DNA of 64,000 nt from Manduca sexta (lineage: Eukaryota; Arthropoda; Insecta; Lepidoptera; Sphingidae). A program made the translations under genes and the position numbers. Under the pieces are notes generated by a model. The model saw nothing but the letters and a program-made list of their open reading frames with translations, had not been told where the DNA came from and did no database searches. Shown piece after piece: positions 1-12,431 of this stretch. The DNA lies in NCBI RefSeq assembly GCF_014839805.1, contig NC_051126.1, positions 6,394,609 to 6,458,608 on the forward strand, written 5' to 3'. How positions within the stretch are numbered: position 1 is the stretch's first letter; every line of letters begins with the position of its first letter.

Positions 1-545
1 ATGCTAGTTGTTTTTGGCTTTTTTTGTAAAGGTAGTTTTACAAACGTTAATTGGTTTCGAAATAGAATAACTAGTGGAAGACTTTTCAGAGTTATTTCGG
101 AAATATATTAACGCGCTTGGAAGCGCAACAAAACCCTATAGTAGTTGTAACACTCAGACACAATTGTCTTTGACGTACAATATACACTCTCTAAGAATCG
201 AGCGCTGAATTGCAATTCAATATAATGACGTTGCAAAATTGTCCAACTAAAATAAAAACACGATCTAATTCGAGAATGTTCTCAATGCGGTCCCAGGTAC
301 CGTAAAAAGCACAAAATCATTTTTAACAAAGACACACGGTACGTTCTGTTGCAGCTTTTAATTTCTATCGTCAAAGGTTTTTGTTCTTGAATTTTACAAA
401 TTGAAATGCTCTGTAACAATGAAGGCGAATGCGCTATGCAGAGTTAAAATATACAAAAATAAATGCAAAACTACAACTATTCTCTATTTCAACTATAATG
501 AGAGATTATTTAAAACTAGTGGTCGCCTAATAGACGAATTTCGTG
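1..545. other. AT-rich sequence, nothing recognised
   Basis: No convincing exon, repeat family or RNA gene is visible. The short open frames here have no domain-like features and look like chance. A run of T followed by TTA repeats at the right edge belongs to the dispersed repeat that starts near 546. Confidence 0.5.
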
Positions 546-905
546 TTTTTTTTTTTTTATTATTATTATTATTTATTGCTTTACATGACGTGACTAGATT
601 TCCGTTCCTGATGGTAAGCGATACGACCACCCATAAATAGTGGAAACACCATCCAACACCTTCAATTGCAAAGCATTGTTTGTTATTCCACTACGCTCGC
701 CATCCTGAGACATACGATGTTAAGCCTTATTATGTCCAGTTGTTCTACTGGCTACAATGTTCCTCTAATCGGAACACAACAGTGACTACACACTGCTGCT
801 TCGCGACAGAAATAGACATTGCAGTAGTACCAACGGATATACGGTGCGGACTTTCACATATGACAGACCTACCACCAATAACTTTAACGGGTTTTTCTTT
901 AGTTT
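546..905 (-). repeat. Dispersed LINE/SINE-like repeat, copy 1
   Basis: From about 570 the sequence closely matches a second segment at 62568-62766. Both contain the phrase around 'ctgatggtaagcgatacgac' followed by 'caccatccaacacct' and 'catcctgagacata'. A T-rich stretch with TTA repeats lies at the left edge, as expected if the element's 3' A-rich tail points left, so it is read on the minus strand. I recognise this as a common lepidopteran interspersed repeat but cannot name the family with certainty. The two overlapping open frames inside it have no recognisable protein. Confidence 0.6.
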
Positions 906-1714
906 GAATTTTAATAAGCGTCTTCTGCCCTCCTTGAGACTTCTCTATATTATTATCTTAATTATACCAAATCTCACACTCATCCGTGCGCGAAATGTGC
1001 CGAGTTTTTCTTCACGTATTAACATATAGATTACAAATGTGAAAAGCAATTTTCTGTGGTTACATTTATTTGAAATTAAAACGAAATTATTGTTACCATA
1101 TTTTATAATTCAAAATAATATAGTAAGCTAGTAATTATCCTTTCAATTTCGTTTAAATATTTTCACTTTCTGTCTAGCGAATAATAGAATTTACTGTCCA
1201 GACAGAGGTCTGGATACCACCACGCTGACACCGCTGTTATTGAAATGAGTGTATATACTTAATTATCGTTGTCTATTGAAGGAATACATGTCAACGAAAT
1301 TTGCATACAGAATCCCTATTAGGCCATCGTGTAGATTATAGAATAAACCTATCATTAGTATTTACAAGCCAGGGAAGTCTACAAGGTCTAGAAGGCTGAC
1401 ATATTATGCTAGGTTTTGCACGCAAATGCGTTCCAGTGAAAATTTTGGAATTTTCCCCAAAATAAAATTTATTGAAACCATTTCTAAGTATACTTTAACA
1501 AACATCCAAATATGTAGAACGTCTTAATTAATTATATATATGATAACTAAGAAGTAGAATTTTTAAGGAATTAATTATTATATTTGTTGATTGAATAATT
1601 GTTGATATTTATTTAAAAATATATTTTACCATAATTTTATAATTTAATTTACATGCAATTATTATTATGAAATTTACATATTTAATTCATTGGAATTTAC
1701 TAAAAATTGTTAAA
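906..1714. other. Unique AT-rich sequence, nothing recognised
   Basis: Strongly AT-rich, with many short A/T runs. I see no exon-like open frame, terminal inverted repeat or tRNA-like promoter. Confidence 0.5.
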
Positions 1715-1924
1715 GATTGCTTAGGTGGCATAGTTGCATTGTGTGCGATACGACATCGCTCTAAGGTTCAGGGTTCGAACATCGGGTAAAGTTATATTTA
1801 GTTTTTTCTGTTCAGTATAAGTCCGGACTTTGGACTTTGTGTCCAAAGCGATAGGCGCACCCCCTATCACACCATGGGACGGAACACAAATGGCGAAAAT
1901 TAAACACAAATGGCGAAAATTAAA
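1715..1924 (+). mobile_element. tRNA-derived SINE, copy A
   Basis: The head is tRNA-like: a 'ggtggcatagttgcatt' A-box region, then 'agggttcgaacatcggg' containing a pol III B-box (GGTTCGA type). The body shares the phrases 'ttctgttcagtataag', 'gataggcgcaccccctatcac' and 'gggacggaacacaaatggcg' with the SINE copies at 7748, 18818, 23701 (minus) and 50981 (minus). The last part is locally duplicated: 'acacaaatggcgaaaattaa' occurs twice in tandem. The copy is diverged and will not encode protein. Confidence 0.8.
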
Positions 1925-2483
1925 TATAAGCGTGATTTGTGTACATTAAAGTTCTGGTTAACACCTTTCTATTTCGTGTTTCTAAATTAAAAACTAATTT
2001 ATGTACGACACACTTTTCTCTGAGACCTACATCCGTGATAAAACTGGGTGATCTTAATAGACTCACCTACATTCAGCCAGGGGAATGAAAGATATTAAGG
2101 CACACCAGACGTATAAATTAAACTTAATTTATTCGTTTATTGGTATAGTAGAAGAGTATGTGGCGAATGTGAAATGTAAAAAGTAGGTCCCCTGGTCGCA
2201 CCTTTTCCCTGTCCACGATAGCGTGTTGTGTGTTTAATCTTGAAGACATGAATTCGATTTTTAAATGGACCACGCGTATTTATGGAACAGAATACCTGTA
2301 ATGGTAATAACCGTTTTTGCTCGAGTCTTCATCTTCGTGAGCGTTCTGACGGATTACGTCCCGTTACGCTTTCTCGGGCTTTAAAAAGAATCCTTTAGAT
2401 CTTATACAATATGCCAAACATTCAAATCCATTCAGTGATTTCTGTGTTCACTTTTCAGACGTCTTAATGTATTACCCATATTA

Positions 2484-2598
2484 GGTTGCCTTGGTGGGGT
2501 TGTTGTATTGCGGTATTATAACGGCGCTGAATTCTCAGATTCGAATCCCGGCTCTGGCAATCTGATATTGGGATTTTCTACTTAGTATCAGGCGTCAA
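2484..2598 (+). mobile_element. tRNA-derived SINE, copy B (3' truncated)
   Basis: It has the same head as the other copies ('ttggtggggttgttgtattg') and a good B-box, 'gattcgaatcccgg', at about 2538-2551. The 'gatattgggattttctactt' and 'agtatcaggcg' body follows. The match stops near 2598, so the downstream half present in copies A, D and F is missing. Confidence 0.78.
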
Positions 2599-5500
2599 TA
2601 TAAATTTGTGATCAATGTTGATAAGCTTCATTCCTATTGCATAAGCCTTAATAAACTGTCAAATTGTGGGTTTCACACCTCTGTCTACCCTCATGCCAAG
2701 TCCTGGCAAAGCGGTTTAAAATCCAAATCGTTTAACTGTGCATTCGATGTAATTAAGATACTAAATTTCCATATAAACGTATCGCTAGTATTTTGCGTAC
2801 GCTAACTTATGTCAAGAATACGCCCCAAGCAATATTCATTAATCGCGATCATCACATCAGCATTGATATTCACGCTCCATTTCAAAAACCGATATTGCCT
2901 CAAAAGGACTTTTTATTGCGGTTCCTTAGCCTTTGAAAAGGAATGACGATGTCAAAGAAATCAGATGTGACGTCAGCTTTTTGCTTGACGTAGTCGTATT
3001 AATCTATCGCTTACCATAAGCACTTGTATTTAAAAGAATGGACCATGTATTTTTTACCAGATTTATGAAAAGTGATAAAATATACAGAAAGTAAAATGTA
3101 CTAGATGACATAATAAAACAAAGAAACATATAAACAATAAATCTATTTGGATATATTTATCTTTCAGAGTCGGTGAAACAATAGGTTTTTTCCTATACTA
3201 ACTAACCACTTTGCGGTACGCCTAACTAAATCTCTGTCTTCCAGCGATTCAGATAAGAAATCTGCTCCAGTAGCTCATGAATATTGACTAGTTTAGCCTG
3301 CCAGTTACTGCACAGCTTCCAGGCACGTTAATCATATCCTAGACGTTTCATAGAGGTCACTTCACACAGAAACGCTGTTTGAGCATCGGGCGGAGGTCTA
3401 CGCAATACATTTATATATACTATATTTGATATTTACGATTCACCCTGGACCCTTGTTGACACCATCTCGATTCCCTTCACGTAGTGGGAACACAACCCAC
3501 AAATACGCGAACGTTTAATATAGCGCTCCACTTTGTCACATACGCGATAAAAAGAAATTAATTCACACTCAATGAATTTGAATGATGTTGCTTCGTTGCT
3601 TGCTATCAAAATATTCAAATTTTATTGGTTCATCGGACTCCATTGCGCTCCCCTAAATTTTAGCTCACCCTTAAGTGGCGATAAATTTAATGTTCGAACA
3701 CGACTCTGTTACGTTCTGACTCTGAATAAATTTTATTCACAAATAAATAAGAATGGTACGTAATTTTATAAAAGCCTTTGAATTATATTTATTTTACGCT
3801 TATACAGATCTCGAAAATCAGAGCAGTAAAGTCACTGTCAACATAAAAAAGCAATTTACGCGTGAAGGTAATGTGAATCCGAAACTAAATTATTAGCCGG
3901 GATTTATAGGCTCTAACCTTTTAGGATATATTCGACCAAACAGATAAGTATTTTAGGGGTCGGCGTATCGAGGGTTGAACCGTACTAAACTATATTTATA
4001 GGGAATATGTGAAGAATATGACGTCAGGTTAGCAGCCGGTCATCGAGGCCCCTACTAAAACTTCGCGCCGTTTATTGTGGACATAAACATAAATCTCACG
4101 CCCTATTATCGGGGGTTGAAGGGCTGTGCGGACATATAATTATGATAACTCACATCTCTTACACAACGGGCCCTTTCGACCACGCTTAAATATTAATCAT
4201 GTTTGAAAAACCGTATCTAGAAACAGGTTAACGGGCTTGGATAAAATGGGTTGCGTTATCAAAAATATATTATTTTGTAATTAGCATAAAAGCCACGTTT
4301 ATAATGTATGATACTGGTTTTCTGGATTATCAAGAATATATTTTAATCCCCAGACCATAATATGTGATTTTTAGCTTATTTTGAGAAACATTATACAACG
4401 CATTTTGATCAATCGTAAAATTATACTGATAAAGAAGCAACATTAATGTGGCTTCAAGTAAAATATACATTAAAACAACTTAGTTTTTTTAAAGAAATTC
4501 ATAATTTTTAAATCTTATGTCATCTTACAAAGGTATTTAATAACTTACCACACAACGCAATTAGTGCCAAGAGCTTCATTTTTGAGTAGCCGCTTATACA
4601 CATCATCGATTACATTATACGTCCATAATGTTCACTATTTTATTAAATTATAACTTTAGTCACATGATAAAAAAAAATTACACCGTTTTTACGTCTCTGG
4701 TCGCAAATTATCACCTACACAATGGCACTTTTTAACATATTTTTAGAAAATTTTAAAAACACAAAATTATTTTACTTGAAAAGTTGCCAGTTATTTACAA
4801 GTCACCGGCCGCGTTCGTATTCCATATTTGAATGATACAGTCGGGGCAGGCGTGCTACCATCGCTCGGGCCGACCGCCTAATGTCCTTGGTTTTTCCCGC
4901 TAGGGTAATGTCATGCGCAGTGTGGATTCCCCTTTAAGGGCCTTAAGTGGATTAAGTTTTTAAACTTTGACAATTGATAAAATGAGATCCTGTTTGTTTA
5001 GACAAATGATTATAAGAAAGTTAAGATTTTTTAATTTTTTATTAGCTGATCTATATGGAAGCGAGATTCATTAAATAAAATTTGTCGAATCTGCGTCGTA
5101 TTAATTTTTGTTTAGGTGTCAAAATGACTTACTTATTAACAATAAAGACTAATTTTGTATTTTACAATATTACACATTAGTATTTTCTCCGCAACGCAAA
5201 TGTAGCGTCCTATATGTAGCAGAGAATTGTTAAGTTTTTACTTGAAAAGGCACAATTTCTGTTGAAATTATGAAAACGTCACAATTCTTCATGCGTCGTG
5301 TCACCTTCCGGCACCAAATTTGACTGTCACACCCTTGTCATTATTCGATCATTTCTATTATACCAGTGATTTTCCACCAAAATTTTGGTTACATTATTAA
5401 CTGAGAAATATTTTTGTAGTTCGAAAGGAAAACGTCGCGTATTTCACAAATATTTAGATGAGAAATCATAAGGTTGACATGGCCGTATAGAAATTAACAA

Positions 5501-6019
5501 AAGAAGTGATAAATTCTTGGAATTATTACAAAAGAATCAAGATGAATACACCGAAATCACTCAACGTTTGAAGTCGAGTATTTAATTAAATTAACATCAT
5601 TTATTTATTTAAAAATCACCAATGAAATTCACAATGTTATATAAAATAGGTTCGTATTAGAAGCAAATTAATTCTATAAAGCTTACGCTTTAATATTTGA
5701 TACTAATGATACGATTCTGTAAATTCTTTTACTAATAGGATGCTACACTATCCTTCAGAGTTTAAGCTACTTTTTACCCTAAGAACCGATTTTTAAGTGG
5801 GCGGATTTTGATTAGAAATAAGTATGACTATAATATCATAATGCATTAAAATTTACTTCATTTATATTAGCATCATAATTTTAACGTGTAATCCGTGAAA
5901 CAATAAGCGGTTGTATACAACACATGGTATACATGGGAAAAACATCGTATTCTACAGTACAAACATTTTGTATTAGAAAAACAAGAAAATTTAAAATACA
6001 TTATAGGTAATATTATCTT
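2599..6019. other. Unique AT-rich sequence with one GC-richer island
   Basis: No gene or well-formed repeat is recognised over about 3.4 kb. The stretch around 4800-4930 is clearly GC-richer than its surroundings (it includes 'caccggccgcgttcg' and 'gggccgaccgcc'). It could be a regulatory island or an old repeat remnant; nothing decides between these. Confidence 0.45.
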
Positions 6020-6324
6020 ACTATACAAATAATATTATAAATGCGAAAGTTTGTGAAAATATTAGGACGTTCCGATATTTAGATGTTTGCTTGAAGTTAA
6101 CACAGAAACAATCTCACGAATTTGGATGAAATGTGGTACACGGGCAGGTCATGTCCTAAATTAACACATGGCTACTTTTATCCCGATAATTTACTTCTAT
6201 GGGGAATAATGGAATTTTTTATTCATATATTTTAATAGATGGCGCTATAAATAATATCAGTGTTTTAGGGAGTTTTGTAGCGGGATAGGCTCTTCACGTG
6301 GGCGAAGCCGTGACCAACACGTAG
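6020..6324 (+). mobile_element. Non-autonomous Helitron-like element, decayed
   Basis: It begins near 'aatattataaatgcgaaagt', a 5' signature shared with segments at 37972 and 55255 (minus). The body carries 'ttggatgaaatgtggtacacgggcag', and it ends with a GC-rich hairpin, 'cgtgggcgaagccgtgacc', close to a degraded CTAG ('cgtagtg'). Elements with this layout in Lepidoptera are small non-autonomous Helitrons. The altered last four bases suggest an old copy. Confidence 0.6.
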
Positions 6325-6825
6325 TGAATTATAAATGTCAGTATCGTCTATGACAAAACATAAGAGCGTAAAAATAAATTCCTTTTTAAGCAATCGATTT
6401 CAATATCAATAGCCAGTGAATGAGGTGTCGATCAGAACAGCTAAGGGTTCAATACAACTGAGTGGCATAACTTATCAAACTACAATATTTCACGATCTGA
6501 GGCAAACAATTCGCGAACATATAAAAAATTGCCACTGTTCAACTTCGGGAGACAAACATCCTACAAGGAGTGAAAGTAATTTATACCTCGTACGTCATAT
6601 TTTACACCCAGCGGGGCTGTCGTAAACTTTTGCCTACTTTACGCAACATAACACTGAAATTTCATACGTGTCAAATAACAAAAAGTTAGCACTTCGACCT
6701 CCCATCCAATCGGTGGGAAGAAAAAGGTATCTATTCGGTACAAGCTCGTATCGCCGGTTTGTTGAAAGAGGAGCGGTTTTAGCGGTTTATGTGAGTGTGC
6801 TTTAAGGAATGTTAGTGCTCATAAA

Positions 6826-6948
6826 ATGTCAAGTGTACGTTGTACGCTAGCTCGCGGCCGGCAATGTAACGCAAGCGGCACCTGTTTACTTGGAGTTTTT
6901 CTCTTAACTACTTATCTACCGATACACCAAGGGCGTTGCGTAAACTTT
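6826..6948 (+). CDS. Candidate first coding exon of a secreted or membrane protein gene
   Basis: An ATG at 6826 with A at -3 opens a 41-codon frame that ends exactly before a strong splice donor, GTGAGT, at 6949-6954 (phase 0). The peptide has a basic, polar N-terminus (MSSVRCTLARGRQC), an N-glycosylation-type NAS, then a hydrophobic core (CLLGVFLLTTYLPI) and ends HQGRCVNF. This is the layout of a signal peptide or signal anchor in a first exon. The 150 bp upstream are GC-richer than the surroundings and could be 5' UTR. No downstream exon was found in the window, so the gene would need a very long intron or be a chance arrangement. The family is not identified, and the splice site is inferred only from the motif. 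Confidence 0.4.
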
Positions 6949-6954
6949 GTGAGT

Positions 6955-7747
6955 ATTTATACATAATAGATTGCATAATAAATTCGGTAGGTACCTATAG
7001 AATGTAAGTTACTGATAATATACTATGCAGTGACTGTAACTGAGTTGGGTAAAGATTGACTTAAACATGAAAATTTAAAGTAAAAATACGTTGGGAAATT
7101 AACAGACCATGCAAAAAAAAAAACAAAAAAATAAAACCTATGCGAACAAACAACTAACTTATCAAGTGACAAAAACATTAAAACAATTATATTCCTTATC
7201 ACACACGTACAATTCCAACAAGTCGGCATATTGTGTCGAGGGGTAATCATCTATTGTCAGTCAACATTTTATTAGTCACTTTTTCTTGCATCATAAAATC
7301 ATTCCGTATACATTCAATGCTAATAAATAAACAAAACGCTCATGCCTGAAAGCGTACGGTAAAAAGATAAATTCAGCCGGTTTATCCGCACGGATAAAGC
7401 TACGAAATCCTAGTCTAAACCGAATGTTACTAGACGTATTGAGAGCGAACATCTCTGCTGTTTATTGGTCATTAATTCGTTTAGTACCAAATTGGTTGTG
7501 ACGACTGACGAGTCAATCAGTTAATGTATCGCGTATATTAATTAGATATAAAAACAATAAAGGAAGTGACATAATATAATCCCATTATGATAATTTTAGC
7601 TTTAAACATAATTGATTGATACTGTTTTCATAAGTAATGGTTTTTTACGAATATTTATTGAATGCTCTAAGTAAATCGCAAATTATTTAACTTATTAAAA
7701 TTTTAAATTAAATTGTTCATTCCTTTTTAACATAGATACAAACTAAT
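6955..7747. other. AT-rich sequence; intronic if the exon at 6826 is real
   Basis: No coding or repeat signal is recognised. The 75-codon minus-strand frame at 7023-7250 is hydrophobic low-complexity translation of A/T-rich DNA and is not supported as a gene. Confidence 0.45.
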
Positions 7748-7992
7748 GACTGCCTCGGTGGCGTAGTAGTATTACGGTACGACTGCGATCGGGCAAAAAG
7801 ATATTGGGTTTTTCTACTCAGTATCAGCCCGAAGTCTGGAATTTGTGTCTGAGATGGCGACTGGCTCGCCCCTATCACATTTTGCAATAAAGCGCATACA
7901 GAAGAAAGTTGATGCACTAATTGCGACACTGCCTACCAATATGTACCTATACCCCTCGTGCGTGTGCGTGTGCGTGTGCGTGTGCGTGTGCT
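7748..7992 (+). mobile_element. tRNA-derived SINE, copy C, with terminal TG/CG microsatellite
   Basis: It starts 'gactgcctcggtggcgtagt', the best-preserved family head in the plus-strand copies. The B-box has been lost: the sequence passes straight from 'gcgatcgg' to 'gcaaaaagatattgggtttt'. The 'ctactcagtatcagcccg' body, 'ctggctcgcccctatcacat' and a variable tail follow. At 7960-7992 the tail becomes an alternating 'gtgtgcgtgtgcgtg' microsatellite. Confidence 0.8.
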
Positions 7993-10954
7993 TGTGTACA
8001 ACGTTGATACTGTTGGTAGATAGATGAAATTGAATGGGTTGAGTAATGGTTCACTCCAAAGAATTTAAATAAATGTTGAGGTGATGACTTAACATAATGA
8101 CCTAATCAATATTATTTTATCTATATAAGGTTAGGTGGTGAATGTGCACCAAATCTATTTCTAGAATGAACTTTATTTATTGTATTAATTACGTTAGATA
8201 GATCTGGGATCATATTTTAGGGCTACAACCAATGCGTATTCAACCAATATACAAAATAAATGATGCAATTTATTAAATAACACTATGGATTGTGTCATTA
8301 AAATTTAAATGAGTAATAAGGAATCAACATTAATGTATTTTTACACCAAGGCCACACGTTAGGAATGTGCAGTGTTTTGTCCTCGCCACATTTCCCAGTC
8401 CTACCAATCCTTCTAATAGTTCCATTGATGTCTCATACTCTCCCAGTGACCATTCTAGGCTGAGGCTGATAGCCTGTTAGTAGGTTACCCTCACCATATA
8501 CTACTTTGATGTGTTTAATAATTGACAATATCATACATGGCTTTTATATTATGGCAAGGTCTGTTAATGTCCCTAATTATGATACAACGTAACACTGTCA
8601 AAAATACGTAAATAATATAAACTAAGCAAAATTCTCAAGGAGCACTTAAGTATTCCACACACTTCTTACAAACTTGCCATTGCTATGGCGCCACTCGGCG
8701 TTTATTATCGCTTTCCGGTGTAAGATGACACCGTAAATTTCTATATTATTGATCCTTATAACGTGGTTTGTGATTCTATGATATTACCTCGTAAGATAAA
8801 GTGACATAAAACGGCCGATTCGTATTTTATTGGCTTCTTAAAATTTTTACGGTGTTAGAGTAACGCAATATTATTTAGAAAACGTGATATAAAATGTCTT
8901 AATACCTTTTGATTAGGTTCCACTGTCTATTTCGTTTCTATGTAGTCTATTTATACATAAAAATATATGTGTGTATATATGTTCCATATGAACTCTAAAA
9001 CGGCTAGAAATTACTGAAATATTTAGGTAATCTTTATATTAGACTAACGAGTTGTCCTGTTTGCTAAGGATTGGACCACCAGAAGTAATGGCTATAGATA
9101 ATAAATTACTCATGCGAAGCCTAGCGGATTGGTATTACTATATAAATAGTTATGCGAAATCATCGCCTTCTAAAATATTTTATACCAGTGAAAGACGAGA
9201 CGACCAAGCTGCTCGTCTGAAGGTGGTAAAGGGTCGTCTAAAGTGTCGCTGAGACTAGATTAAACTACATTGCCTACAATGTCCGCCAAACTGAACACAA
9301 TGCAAATTGCACTTTGTTGATAGGCGACAGAATTAAAAATTGCCTTATTATCCACCTTAACAAACCCTATACCTAGTAGATTGATATTCTATATATAGTT
9401 TGTAATTTAATTGGAATATTGCATCAAAAATTTGTTCCATCGTCACATCCTATGTAGTGTTCAAACAGTATGTTAGTTCAATGCTTGTTTTCTCTGTAAC
9501 AGAATTTGCAATCAGCTAGTAAAATTAATAACACCGGTATACAATTGTTAGGACACTCTGATTAATTGAATGAACGTTTTTGCCAAATATAGAAGAGATT
9601 TGGCATTAATTCAATATCATAAATTGGAATCACGTTAGCGTACTTTTATTGTAATAGCTAAGTTCATAACTATATTACATGAAACTTTAACAATATCTCG
9701 ACATACACAGTGACTATGTCTAGTCTAGTCCATACGATCTCATATTATGTCAATTTATTTGTTTTAAATATACAAATAGTGTGATAATATATCCTATTCT
9801 TTCTGAGTTAAAGTTAGTATTCCTTCATCGCTCTCCTTTTCTTATAGACTTCTTACCGGCCCCCTGAAAGCCCTCAGTGCCCACGAGAGGGCGTTATCTC
9901 CCACTTTGAGAAAGACTGGTGCAATGTATTTTCGAAAGGGTACGTAGAAATAAAACTATTACTTCCCCAGTTTTCTAAGAGCATTTCTTTATCATACGTT
10001 CATATCACTACATCGTGTACAAAGTACTGCGACTGATTAAGATGTATTTTTTTAAATAAAACACTATATTTTTTTAATGACTCTACGAGGAACGAATGTA
10101 TTATACCATTGAATGCACAACCCAAGTATTACTACCTTTGTTAAAATACAGCTACAATGTTACAAAATTTCCATTACTAGAGTCAACAACAAATTGTTCT
10201 AATCTCAATTCACTCAAAATTTACAACCAATTTCGCTAATAAGCATACAAATAACGAAACATAAAGCATGAAATAAAACTATAATAAAACTGATACAAAT
10301 GAAAACTAAAATGGATTTGTTTATCGAAGATTTTCTCTCGACGCGCATTCGGATAGCGTAGACGTTTCGCGGGTCGGACGGAACAGTGGGTAAGATACTA
10401 AATGTAACGACGTTTGTATATTCGAACTATAGATTCATCCCTGGAGAAATTCCGTAGTGGCAGAATAACGTTCAGTGTAAAGCTTTCAATCCGCTGCTCA
10501 CTTCAATGGGATCAGACGTAACTGCCTTACGCTTTTTAGCTATCGACTATATGGTGTTCCTTTTTCAAGTGTCATAAACTATTTTTTATTATTTAAACAT
10601 GTACTTATAAGGTTGAGACAATAGCTTTGTGGCCATGTAGATAGTGGTCGCATTTGAGCCCCGGGATTGGATCCCGCAAAAAGGATCGAACTCAACAAGG
10701 CAATCAGTTGTAAGAATTTAAGCAAATTATGATACAAATATAGGCCGATTTCATATTGGAGTAAAATAAACATAAAGAACTAAATGTACTGGAATGTTGT
10801 TACGACCTATTCTAATCAACTAAGTACTTTATTAATTTAGTGGATGATATTATGTACTGCTACCGTTGTTTAAGCAAAGCTTTATTATGTAAATTATTTT
10901 AGTATTATAAAATATAATTCTAACGTTGATTAGAAACGGACAAATTTATGTAAA
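7993..10954. other. Unique AT-rich sequence, few weak signals
   Basis: There is no convincing gene. Two weak signals are worth recording. At 10614-10690 a tRNA-like stretch ('tagctttgtggccatgtag', then 'ccccgggattggatcccgc') may be an old SINE head. At about 10330-10400 a GC-richer stretch is followed by 'cagtgggtaagatac', which resembles a splice donor. Neither is strong enough for its own feature. Confidence 0.4.
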
Positions 10955-11079
10955 CTGGCTTTTGCTCGTGAGTTCGCCCGCGTGTAGGAGTTTTCCGGGA
11001 TAGAAAGTAGTATATTTTGAGAAAATCGATAACATATACACTGAAAGAAAAGGGGACTTTGTTTTATAATGTGAATAGA
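10955..11079 (-). mobile_element. Short non-autonomous Helitron-like element
   Basis: Read on the minus strand it starts TCTATTCACATTATAAAAC, with a flanking A on that strand, and ends with a hairpin-like GC-rich stretch ('cgcgggcgaactcacgagc') followed by 'aaaagccag'. That is one base from the usual CTAG terminus. The 125-bp length and ends resemble the better-preserved 174-bp element at 32716-32889. It is a non-coding deletion derivative. Confidence 0.6.
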
Positions 11080-11616
11080 TGAATGCAACATACATTTTTA
11101 TGTACAACACATAATGAAATACGGTGCTGGATTTCTAAACAAAGCTAGTTGAATTTCTGCTGTTTATACATTATGCCAGTCATACCATGCCGTAGGTAAT
11201 CTAGATTGTTGTTTAAAATATGGCATACCTACATGGTGTACATTCGTATTCATAACTTTTAGAATTTGGGTTATCCTTTGTTTAATCTACATGTTAACTG
11301 GAGCACGGCCAGTACTTTATTCGAGGAGTAATACACATTCGACCTATATAATCGTTTGAAATACTAGAAGCTATAATCTACGTTTATGTGGCTCTCTGTG
11401 TTCTTAAAAAGTCCGCAAAGCCCGGCCGTGTTCACTCGTATACTCCTTTAAATCCGCTGTCTGAGAAAATGGGACTAGACATATCGTATGTTGGTTACTT
11501 GTTTCCATTTTAGAGTAGTACAAGTCCTATAATTCTTGCCGTGAACATCTTTTTCTAAGTTATAAATTCTTTGGTAAATCTGAAATATTTTATAGTACGG
11601 ATAATGAATAGACTTA
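11080..11616. other. AT-rich spacer downstream of the tandem I29 gene
   Basis: This is 3' flanking sequence of the minus-strand gene ending at 11617. No repeat or coding signal is recognised. A polyadenylation site was not confidently identified. Confidence 0.4.
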
Positions 11617-12431
11617 TTATGTATAGAAATATTCATTTGGCTCTTTTAAAACATCAGCATTTTCATCCAATGTTACGCTAAAATTTCCATCGAAACGGGC
11701 CTTGTTAATTTCAACAAGGGTTTTTACGAATCTGTAATAGTGTACTAAACGATCATATTTCTTCGTGTAGTTCTTCTTGTATTTTTCCATGTAATTATCA
11801 TACAAATCTTCAGCTTTGTCCAAGTCGTAAAACTTCGTCACGTCCACATCGTTTTGCTTTTTATTTCTCAGAGCATCGGTTTCCTCATGATTCCTCATAT
11901 TGATAACTGCAGACATAAAATTTGTATGAAGAAATACGATTTATTTTTCCCCTTTGCCTAAGTGTGGAGAAGTAATTCCAGTACATGCTCTTATAAAAGA
12001 CATCTAGGTTTATGGTTCTGTCTCACCAGGATTCATAAGGGTACATACGTATGTATATTAATGCGGCTGATATGAACGCTGCGAATTTTTCTGCCAAGAT
12101 ATAATACATTTGTAAACGCTTACTTACATGGCTTGACAGTAATCGCGTAATGTTGTTTAACATCGTCCGAGTCGAGATCTGAATACTTGTTTATTGTGTA
12201 AACAGTCCCATTGTCTAAGGAATTTTTGTTTAGATATTCAATTTTGTTTACATTGCTAATAAAGTTCATAAGTCCACGATGTTCGTCTTGTTTATCTTTG
12301 TAAACTCTATTATACTTATTCTTGTAGAAATTGAACATTTTCTTGATATCATTGTCGGTGTAAACATTTGCAAATGCAAAATTTAAAAATGAGCACAGTA
12401 AATAAATAACAATTAAATGATACGCAATCAT
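11617..12431 (-). CDS. Secreted tandem I29 (cathepsin propeptide) inhibitor-like protein, two exons
   Basis: Exon 1 is complement(12128..12431) and exon 2 is complement(11617..11906). The 221-bp intron has a GTAAGT donor (12127-12122) and an AG acceptor preceded by 'ttttatgtctgc'. The phase-1 junction keeps the frame open and gives 197 residues. Residues 1-21 form a signal peptide (MIAYHLIVIYLLCSFLNFAF). Residues about 27-96 are I29-like: 'FYKNKYNRVYKD', then F57-x2-N60-x3-I64-x3-N68 of the ERFNIN motif, then 'INKYSDLDSDDVKQHY'. Residues about 130-196 are a second, more diverged copy ('YMEKYKKNYTKKYD', F161 and I168 kept). No papain-like catalytic domain follows. Propeptide-only proteins such as Drosophila crammer and Bombyx BCPI inhibit cysteine cathepsins; that role here is inferred. 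The second copy lacks several consensus residues, so its inhibitory capacity is uncertain. Confidence 0.72.
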
